A stretch of DNA of 64,000 nt. Source: Clavelina lepadiformis (Eukaryota > Chordata > Ascidiacea > Aplousobranchia > Clavelinidae). Position 1 is the stretch's first letter, and the number at the start of each line of letters is the position of its first letter. The DNA lies in the NCBI RefSeq assembly GCF_947623445.1, contig NC_135247.1, positions 18,044,501 through 18,108,500 of the forward strand. The letters are read 5' to 3'. The notes beneath the pieces were generated by a model. That model saw only the letters and a list, made by a program, of their open reading frames with translations. It made no database searches and was not told the origin of the DNA. This document shows, piece after piece, positions 50,853 to 64,000 of this stretch. The translations under genes were made by a program, and so were the position numbers.

Positions 50853-52024
50853 ATTGTTGTTTTGTTTTTGACGTCGATGGTTTTTGCTGAAAAAATTAAA
50901 TTGTATTTTAGGCGGAGAACGAAAATATATCAAAATGAATGACAGAATTTCGCAGAAACTTTTAATTTAACCTTTCCTAAGCTTTTCAAAACAAACTTCA
51001 ATCTCAAGTATTTTTCAAGGCTGTATAGGATGTCTCTGACCATCTTTACCTATTTGGGGATTTTCCTCTCGATGCTGTCGTCCGCAAAGTCATCAGTAAC
51101 GATTGAAAAGCGCTTGCTTTAGTCATGAAATATTGTCCTGCCACGTCTTTTTAAGTAATAAAATACTTCAAACTCAATATAATATTCGTCTAAAACGTTT
51201 TTTTGGTAAGTCAAAAGCATGAAAAGTACCCCGCGTCTTCAAATTGTATGACAATGATATGCAAATAGTTCAGGTGGCATCCATGACGTGCACGATCTAT
51301 AACTTTGGTGGGGAAGGAGTTCAAAGAGTGCAGGTAAAGCCACGTGACATTGTCGACCAACGAATAACCTTAATTGGATCATAACAATTGTCAAACGCAG
51401 TAGATGACTTGGACAAATTCAATGAGAATACACGAGGAATTATGCAGCAGTCGTAGAAAACCGTGAGCAAAAATTCCAGGGCAAAATTGGTAGCTCAAGC
51501 GAAAAGGCAAGCTTCAATAACTAAAACAATCTTTATCTTAATCAAGGAAATGAGATCAGACAAGCTCAATGAATGGGCAGCGCACGATCTAAATTGAGCA
51601 GCAAATTTTCTCGACCTGAAATATTTCGATGCCATAGCACACTACCGCTCTCTAGCGAGTAATAATTTTTCAGAATTTCAACTCGTTTGAATTGCTGGCG
51701 CAAATGACAAGTTTGTTTGGATCTCGCTGCAAACTGGAAATAAAGCGATATACATAAAGGCAAGACGTAATGCTTAAAAGTCCATATATTAGGTAACAAG
51801 TGCAACATAATAATCTAAGGTGGCAGGCAATAATATATATTGTATTACATAGTATGGCATTCTTTGTACAGTCACAATAATATGAAGGCACTCCTACACG
51901 GTCGCGTGCAACCGACATCAAAGATACAAGAACACAAAATCAAGGACATCGCTGGAACCTTAATCATAACAGCAATTACATGGAGAAGATATACTGAAGT
52001 TATCAGAGACTGGGTGGACACGCT
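50853..52024. other. Convergent intergenic region between factor B gene 2 and GPI
   Basis: About 1.2 kb between two gene 3' ends pointing at each other, holding both 3' UTRs. I found no clear AATAAA for the minus-strand GPI gene. Nothing else is recognised. Confidence 0.5.
50895..51162 (+). other. Candidate poly(A) signals of factor B gene 2
   Basis: ATTAAA at 50895-50900 lies 43 bp after the stop codon and AATAAA at 51157-51162 about 300 bp after it. Either could be used. The first is a known variant signal, the second the consensus. Confidence 0.4.
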
Positions 52025-56843
<4,819 letters not shown>

Positions 56844-58832
56844 CTTCTATTTAACTATGATGTCAGTATATGTACTGCACTTTTACTTAGACCTTAGTTT
56901 ATACCAGTAGACGTACCTACTTAATACAAACCGACAAAATTATATTTAAAAGAGTCACCTTTGCCCATTGGAAACTTTAAACTGTGAAAACAGTTCTATA
57001 GACTAGCCTAAGGTTAAATCTAAAAAGTTTCTAACACCGATTTCAATTGCCCCTAAAATCAGGAAAAAATAAAGAAGTAGGCCTAGGTATGATTTTAAAA
57101 AGGCCACAAAATCCAGCAGCGTTGGATGCTTCTAAACACGAGCCTTCCAGCGGCTGCATGAAACTTGCTGGGCACACAAGTTTTCCAGTTATGGCCAAGT
57201 TAAAGTTGTCTCTAGTCTGTTTGTAGAAAGGTTTTCGTAACGACCGTACCACTTTACCTTACCACTTACTGGTTTACCAGCACAAGGTGAGCAGCGGATT
57301 TTCGCTGTGTGCAGTTGTCTAGTATATTGTAGAGCCTATAGCCCCACATATATGCAATAGACTTAGCACTAGCTTTAGTTGATTAGTTCACGGGCAGTCA
57401 TACTCAAGGAAAATCCTTGACCTTTAACCTTTAACCTTGCTGTCTGATCAGTGGTAAACTTTGATCTAAATCCAATGCAGGGCGCTGAAACCTTTTTTGC
57501 ATAGCGTTTTCAACATTTCAATGCTGAAACTGCCAAATGTAACCAAATAAAACAACTAATAAACAAGTAGGAAGAAAAAATTATAACTTTTAAAATTTTC
57601 GCCAAATGGGCTTAATCTTAACCCGTTAAATTTGGCGACTAAAGCGTTCTCTTTCCCTGCAGGCGAGCACAAAGCACAGATCTTACCAATTGTTGTACCC
57701 GTTGACGTGTGCTTTCACGATATAAAAACTAAACTCGGATCTAACAGACCGGGCAACCATAGGGTTGCAACATCTTTCATGGCCGATTATTATTTAAAAC
57801 AACAGAAAAAATCCAATTGTAATTTCTTTGACAAGTTAAATGAAATAAAAATGAAGCATTGTACCAAAAGGTCACAATAAGATTTCACGTTGCGTGATAA
57901 AAAGACGCACACTTAATGAAAAGGAATGCTCACTGATACGAAAATGAACTCCACATCCTTTCTAGTTATAAAGACCATCTCAAAAAACACCGGATCTCGA
58001 CATCATCGATGAAGAAATCATCTCCTAGTTCCAGAGTCTGTATGGAGTGACATGAACCTGTCCTCATTCGAAAGTAGGAAGAGAAAAGGAAGAAAACACC
58101 GAATGTCGTTGCAGAACACCGTCACGGTGCCACGCGGATTTAGCGAAATAAGCTATGAAATATTTATTCCCGTAAAATATACAGTATATGAGAATATATA
58201 TAAATATGCTATCCTTCGCCGCGCGGACCAGAGCTTTCACATTTGTTTGAAATCAATGTTGTTTTTGTACTTTCACAAAGTTCTCTGTTGATCACTTCAT
58301 GAATATCTTGAGACTTAAGTTACTCATCGTTCGACTATGAAGATCCAAAAGTTTGAGGAAGTGTGTTACAAAACATTTTTATTTCTTTTTCCCAACGTTG
58401 TCCTGTTGCAGGTTCCTATCAGCCCATTTGCTTCAAGCGGACGCTTTGTATTTAGAACCTCGTGATTGTCTGCTTGATTAACTATTTTTATCTCTGTACC
58501 TTATCGCTAATCACTGGCACCCATGCCCTTTATATAGCCTATTGTAGACCAGTGTTTTGTTTTGAAGTCGAGCTTACATTCCGCTTGCAAGAAGCAGATT
58601 TTCTGCTCACAGAAAAGTAGCTGCTGTTGTTTACTTTCAAGTGATGAAGCCATGTTTTGGTTTACAGTGAAACAATATGATTTTATAGATGATGACGATT
58701 CTTAAAAATTGTATATTTTGCATTGATTTGATTTAGATTATAGTTGCTTTAGTCTTTTTATAGCACTTTTAATATTTTTAGTTTTTTAGTGGTAAGAGTC
58801 TAATAATAATTAAAACTACAAAAAGCTGAGAA
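56844..58832. other. Divergent intergenic region between GPI and TMBIM6-like gene 1
   Basis: About 2 kb containing the promoters of both genes. The open frame at 57632-57880 is lysine-rich, has no recognisable domain and no splice partners, so I do not call it a gene. A DR1-type nuclear-receptor motif lies at 57418-57437. Confidence 0.5.
57418..57437 (-). promoter_or_regulatory. DR1-type nuclear receptor half-site array
   Basis: On the minus strand AGGTTAAAGGTTAAAGGTCA, three AGGT(T/C)A half-sites spaced by one base. AGGTTAAAGGTCA is close to the DR1 element bound by HNF4, COUP-TF and RXR. It is about 575 bp upstream of the GPI start codon on the GPI sense strand. Regulation of GPI by it is inference. 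Confidence 0.35.
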
Positions 58833-61120
58833 ATGAGCACTTGGTTCGTACTGACAGACTTTTCTCCGCTGTGAGTAAATTAAAATTTCTGTTTAATGTT
58901 GGCTATATCGCATATAGGCTACACATCTTTATAGGTCGTCTATTTTACTTGGTAGAATATATGACAGATTATTTATATCACGAAAGTTATAATTTTTCTT
59001 TAAACGGTATAGGCTGCATTAGTGGTAGCGTTTAGTGTTGTGTTGTTTACAGTTTAGCGTTGTAATAGTATAATAAATTTTTCCTTTTTAATTTAATTAT
59101 AATATTTTCTGAATTGCACCTAAAACAACTTAAACTGGTAGTAATGAGGTAGTCAGTTGTTGAGCTGACTTCTCAAATGGAGAGCACATTTCAGGTTATT
59201 TAAAATTTAGCTCAATACGAATGAATTTAGCTGCGAATAAGTTACGCTACGAAATTAACACTAGTTCAGCAGATGGCGCTTTTTTATTGAAATTTAACAG
59301 AAAACTTCTTCATTGACAGGGGAAGAGTAACGGTAGAACACCTGCACAATGTCTTCACATGCACGGCAGTGTCTATGTTTTGTGCCTATATTGCTTCCTA
59401 CTTCCATGTAATGGATTTTACAACCAAGCAAGCCCATTTATCAACATTTAGCTCTTTCCCATTTGGCCGCAATGGAGTTGTCTTGATAATTAATCCAATA
59501 TATGAACCACCAGTAAGATTTTTAGGCAAATTTGTCTGATATTCTGTATTAGTATAACCGTGTACTTAATGTAAGTATGTTGAGCGTACCTTGGAAATTT
59601 AAAGTTATTATGACGTAGGCCTATTCATCTCGAGCAGCCTATCCACAATATGCTTCTATTAAACATTTGTTCATAATTATTTATAGTTTTATTCATCACT
59701 GTCCATGTTTTACGCGATGATTTTTGTGTGTTACGGATATCTCACCCGTAGAAGCACCAATATCCAGCGTTTCTCAGTTGTAATTCTGATGTCCTTCATT
59801 TGTGGTGAGTAGTCGGCCTAATCTACAATGGTTATTTAGGCACCAAACGCAAACAGATGCTTATAACACAAACTATTACAAAAATATAATTTATTTCTCA
59901 TCACATGCCGGTTAACTTTGAAGCAAAATCCGCTTTTGCTTAGGTTTTGGGTTTCGACCCACTTTGGGTTTTCTGGAGGTAGATCATGGAACCACAAGTC
60001 GGGTATTTCGCTCAGCAAGCGGTGGTTTTCTATTGTTGGCACTTGGTGTACAATATTTTTGAAGAAGGTGGTCCCTGTATTTGGCCGGTGAGTGTTTCTG
60101 AACTTATACATCTATATATAGGCAAGTTCACATAAAAACTTGTTATAATGGTATAGAACAACAGGATCAAAGGAAGGTTATTTACTGATGTTACAAATTT
60201 GTTCGTTGGCATTCTATTATTCAAAAGTTTTGCAGTTTCTTGATCACAAGTTTTGTCACTTGGGAGTGAACTTTGATTTAAAGCAAATGGTTTGATAATT
60301 AATGATACTAAATAATTCATTACAATATCTTGCCCGAACATTAGAGAAAGAATTTGAGTTATTAAACTAGCGGTGATTTCAGATCGTCGAACACTGGTTA
60401 CCGAGCCTGTCTTTGTGCAAGTTCCGATTGTTACGCACAGTTTGTATTTGCGTTTTTGATTTTTGTATCGCGTTGCCGAATTTGGTTCTGATAACCAAGA
60501 ACACTGAACAGGAGAAAGCGTCGTCCATATCTTCCCCGAGGACGTTACAACGGTAACGCCACTGGGTATCGAACCAGGGTCATATTATTGCGAGACATTG
60601 CTAATCACAACGCTTCATACTCATATGGAGAAGCTCAATGTCTGTCAACTTTTTAACGTCTGTATATTTGCAGGTTTCTTTCTAATGGCTTTTCCTGTTG
60701 CAATATCATACATCGGCTTATTGGATGGCACGCTTCAATTCTATGGTTGCGGGATTCTTTTCTACGTGAGGGTTGTCTACGACACGCAGCTGGTTGTTGG
60801 AAAGCACAGACGTGGCCAAGCGGACTTTATCGGGTGGTTGATTAACTTCATTTTTACTTGACTCGTTTGCTTTCCAAATATTTGTGACAACACAATCGTG
60901 AAGATATTCATGTTTAGTCGTTTTTGAAAGTCAGTCTAAAGTTTAGTTTATTAAAATTCAAACTAATGCTTATCATGATTTTCTTTATGGATATAGGCAC
61001 AGCATGGATTTGTCCCAAAACTTTCTCGTTTCTGTCTATCTTTTGGCTTTTCTGCGAGCGAGCAGTTTGACTTGTATGGAAATTATTAGCTTAATCGCTT
61101 CTTCTTCATCACAAACATAG
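58833..61120 (+). CDS. TMBIM6 (Bax inhibitor-1)-like membrane protein, gene 1, apparently lacking one membrane segment
   Basis: Bax inhibitor-1 proteins are multi-pass ER membrane proteins that modulate Ca2+ leak and cell death. Exons: 58833-58870, 59320-59512, 59687-59804, 60674-60833, 60997-61120; 210 aa, against 237 in human. Recognisable parts: LTDFSPL and EHLHNVFTCTAVSMFCAYIA (TM1), GVVLIINPIYEPP (TM2), YLTRRSTNIQRFSVVILMSF, VVYDTQLVVGKHRRGQADFI matching the family's FDTQLII..HGDQDYI, then a last exon HSMDLSQNFLVSVYLLAFLR matching HCIDLFLDFITVFRKL. About 40 residues that should hold TM3 and the GVGLGP motif are missing and I found no exon for them in the 174 bp intron. The donor GG|gtggtt of exon 4 is weak but restores the C-terminal family match; reading through gives an early stop at 60861. 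A tandem paralogue follows at 63380. Confidence 0.72.
60396..60520 (+). repeat. Dispersed repeat, copy 2
   Basis: Begins GGTTACCGAGCCTGTCTTTG and ends AACAGGAGAAAGCG, matching the ends of the copy at 38302-38411. It lies in intron 3 of TMBIM6-like gene 1. Confidence 0.4.
60564..60580 (-). repeat. Possible tRNA-derived SINE fragment (B-box-like)
   Basis: The minus strand reads ACCCTGGTTCGATACCC, a near-perfect pol III B box. The upstream half does not fold as a tRNA and I see no clear A box. It sits in intron 3 of TMBIM6-like gene 1, next to the dispersed repeat at 60396-60520. Confidence 0.3.
60950..60955 (+). other. ATTAAA motif inside TMBIM6-like gene 1
   Basis: A poly(A)-like signal 89 bp after the in-frame stop at 60861 that is met if exon 4 is not spliced. 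If used, it would give a truncated protein lacking the last membrane segment. Because a well-matching last exon follows at 60997, I regard the motif as more likely intronic. Confidence 0.25.
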
Positions 61121-63379
61121 GAGGAATATTCATGTTCCAGCTAAACATTCAACGACTTGTTAATAACAAACGGTACGCAATATTTTGGCTACATTCATCA
61201 TTTGTTTTGCGCTACCAATTGTATGTATGTAGACCTAATATACCCACCAAGTAAATTGTCTGTTGTTGGGTAAAACTCTTAATTTATATGTTATAACTAT
61301 AAATTTACATCAACTATTTATTGGACGCTTGCAATTGTGTACCATACGAATCTAAAATACACAACACAGTAAGACAAGGGCTATTTAGCTAATGAGCTTA
61401 CACAATTGCATTAATTATTATATAATCTGCAAATTACTACAATATTGACAAATTCTATCATAATTAGGGCTTGATGTATTTTATTACATACCACTGCTGT
61501 GCTTTAAGTACACTACATATGATATTTCTGTGATCGGTGTGTTTCCTCGTTTGTGTATTTGTTTCTATACTTTTCTTCTGCAAAAATTAAAATTGTAAGC
61601 TATATCAAATTTTATTGACAAATGCGGCGTTAAAAATTTTCTTTTAAATGCGAAAATTTGCTATTGAATCAACTTAAATTAAAATTGGGATCGCTTGAAA
61701 CTTTGCCAGAAGTCACTACATTTACTTAATTGTTAAAAACTTGTATTTGCAGGAGAAGAAATTCAAAATAATTAAAGTAAGACTATATCCAGGTGTAGAA
61801 TAAGACCAAGATTGTATTTAGTGTATCAATCATGTACAATAAGCATAAAAACAAACTCTATAAGCGTCGTTTGGAATCGCCTCTACGATTTTAACGTGTC
61901 TTCGACCAATGATTTTATTTGACAAGGGCACAATGTATGTACGCTACGTCTTACATGAAAAATGCGTTTTGAAAAAATTCTTCTTCATATACTCAAAATA
62001 GTTACACAAAAATTCAAACTATTTTCCATACAACCAACACCTTAAATAGCCTACGGTAAAACATGTACAACACAAATACTTAAAAGGAACTCCAAATAAG
62101 GTCATGCTTATTCTAGAAAGTATCGCGTCATATAGAGTAATAGAGAACACTAATTTACTTTTATTTTCTGTTTCAAGATGTTTTCAGAGTTTGGATAGAT
62201 TTTGCACAAGTATGAATGTTCTCGTTATTTAACAGCAAATTGTGTCTCACAAAAGCAAATAAAAGTGTAAAAAAGAACACTGCTGCATTGATGGAATAGT
62301 TTCAGACGACAAATGAATAATAATACATTTAGCTGCTGCACAAGACCCATAATGCAAGTAATGCCTAACAGATGTAATAAAAAATATTAGATAACTACTA
62401 CATAGGTCCAAAAACTGTTGCTACTCGCAAAAATTTCACGTTGTTCTATTAGGCACGATTTAAACGCGCGTCTTATACAACACGGGTTCAATCATGTGGA
62501 ACGTAATCACTTGGAAACGTCGTTAAGTTAAAGTTCGGTTTGTCTTGCTAATATTCAGTAAACTCCCCAATAACATTTTGAAGAGGCGTGAGTATTGTTA
62601 ATGATTAAAATAATCGTTGAAGCTGAAGTGAAATTTGTAGAAATTCTTACAGCTTTTTACTTCGAAATATCAGCATTCAGTTAATCGTAAATAATCTGGA
62701 TGTTCCAGTATCGCGATAACAGCACAAAATATGTGAATGAAGTTTACGAATTTAAGCAAATACCTTAACTCGAGACGCAAGGTGAAAACTTTAATTCTGA
62801 AATGTTTCCAATTTTGAAGTATAGGAGCTAATATTGCACCATCACCGTAAAACCATCTCTTTTGTTGAAAGGTCACAACAACATTCGCTTGAATACCATC
62901 GCTCATTTTTCAGTTTATGAGAACAAATAGCCCGAAGCATCACATGACAACGCATAGCAATGTGCTAACAATAGCTCATCGAAAGCGGAACTCTTCTAAC
63001 TTGTCGCTCATGTCATGAGCTTCAATACACGACGGTAACAGGAAGGACCTTGCTTGTGTAGACTACGACTGAAACTTGAGACGGTTTTTTGACAATCTCA
63101 CAGTTCCAGTTTGTTATCCTACGTTTTTTAATTCCTTTGAAGTCGTATCATATGTCTATAGTTGAAATGTGGATCAGAGAAACTAGCAACTGTGTTTTCT
63201 TTTTCGCGTTCATGACTTCCCAAAAATCGAAAAAGCAAGTTCTTTAGGAATGTAGCGATTACAATATAATTGATTAAAACTTCTTTAAACTTAGGCCAGG
63301 TTTGCGCTTGATAGAAGTATTTTCAATACATTGGGACGTTGGGTGATATTATCTGATTGTTTATTGCAAAGAAGCCAGA
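61121..63379. other. Intergenic region between the two TMBIM6-like genes
   Basis: About 2.3 kb, very AT-rich, with no recognisable domain on either strand. It should contain the 3' UTR of gene 1 and the promoter of gene 2. Confidence 0.5.
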
Positions 63380-64000
63380 ATGAGCTTACCAGTCGGCCGA
63401 AGATCATCGATGTCGGTTTTGACTGATTTTTCGCAACTGTGAGTACAACAATTCCAGCTGTGTGATATTTCCAGTGTCTGTTTAAAACCATTTTCATGGC
63501 AATTTTGTTGCAGATAATTTTCCTTTTTAAACCTTTCCACAATCGTAGGCAGTGCCATGTTTGTCGCATTGGTTTTACCCCACGGCTGATATTTTTACCT
63601 TGCTTGAAACGATGCGTTCTAAACTATAGTTTATACCGATGGGTTATTAATTTTATTCACATCTGACGATAAATAATAGTCGAAAATATTCTTTTCCCAG
63701 GAGATCAGGCACCAAGAAGCACCTGCGCAATGTGTACACCTCCATGACTTTGTGTATGCTTGGTGCTTTCATAGGGTCATATGTGCACCTGATGACGCAA
63801 TTCCGAGTGAGTTGAAGCCTTTTGTAGTTGATGCACAAAAAAGATATCGCATAGCGTCAGCGTTGGGCAATAAACAAATGCTTTAAGGGTATTTTCGTGC
63901 GTAGAAAAATGACATTGGGAAATTGTTTCAATCTTTTTAGCTTGTGCTTGTATTGGGTTTTTACATATACAGGTTGATTTCTTGTCTGTATTTCTCTCCA
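63380..64000 (+). CDS. TMBIM6 (Bax inhibitor-1)-like protein, gene 2, 5' part only
   Basis: Exons 63380-63438, 63701-63806 and 63973 to the window edge. The start MSLPVGRRSSMSVLTDFSQL aligns with the N-terminus of gene 1, and the exon 1/2 junction has the same phase (2). Exon 2 reads RSGTKKHLRNVYTSMTLCML then GAFIGSYVHLMTQFR, matching TM1 of Bax inhibitor-1 (LKKVYASFALCMF). The third exon starts VDFLSVFLS, matching the start of TM2. It is more conserved than gene 1 and retains an intron that gene 1 lacks. The rest lies outside the window. Confidence 0.75.

Noticed and set aside
57632-57880. 82-codon open frame between GPI and TMBIM6-like gene 1
   Set aside because: Lysine-rich with no recognisable family. 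The stretch before its start looks like a splice acceptor (ccctgcag), but no upstream exon fits.
60598-60861. TMBIM6-like gene 1 ending at the TGA at 60859-60861
   Set aside because: A donor inside the exon joined to 60997-61120 restores HSMDLSQNFLV, matching the conserved C-terminal segment of Bax inhibitor-1. The read-through sequence has no family match.

Overview
The window is eukaryotic nuclear DNA, AT-rich, with compact GT-AG multi-exon genes. A tandem pair of complement factor B genes with an N-terminal cysteine-rich/CCP extension points to a tunicate, most likely a Ciona-type ascidian. I infer the species group from gene content and cannot prove it. All gene models were assembled by hand from ORF pieces, splice signals and intron phase; each complete model stays in frame from start to stop. 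Gene C's last exon is the one weak point. LAYOUT: (1) 1-28980, minus strand: four head-to-tail paralogous genes for secreted mosaic proteins, called A (1-2561, 3' end outside the window), B (4912-11256, 1162 aa), C (12475-17912, about 869 aa) and D (18994-28980, 1739 aa). Each starts with a signal peptide and a WAP-type module, then four CCP/sushi domains (two of them split across exons) and a MAM domain. In B, C and D this continues with EGF, more CCPs, TSP1 and C-type lectin domains; B and C also carry a fibronectin type II domain, and D carries a second lectin domain and an unassigned domain. (2) 28981-30494: a 1.5 kb divergent promoter region. (3) 30495-50852, plus strand: two 19-exon factor B genes (1008 and 1010 aa; WAP-CCP-WAP-CCP-CCP-CCP-VWA-trypsin) separated by 7.2 kb in which I see no gene; a hAT-like MITE sits in intron 6 of the second. 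(4) 52025-56843, minus: glucose-6-phosphate isomerase, 13 exons, complete. (5) 58833 to the right edge, plus: two tandem Bax-inhibitor-1 (TMBIM6)-like genes, the first apparently lacking a transmembrane segment, the second cut by the window edge. HOW THE GENES MAY WORK TOGETHER: the factor B genes encode the C3-convertase protease of the alternative complement pathway. The neighbouring mosaic genes encode secreted proteins rich in CCP, lectin, TSP1 and EGF modules, as expected of recognition or regulatory proteins in humoral immunity. The two families share an unusual WAP variant in which the usual adjacent Cys5-Cys6 pair is Cys-X-Cys, present in all six modules seen. I therefore read 1-50852 as one complement/lectin cluster grown by tandem duplication, exon shuffling and gene conversion. 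The functional link is inference. GPI and the TMBIM6-like genes look like unrelated housekeeping neighbours.
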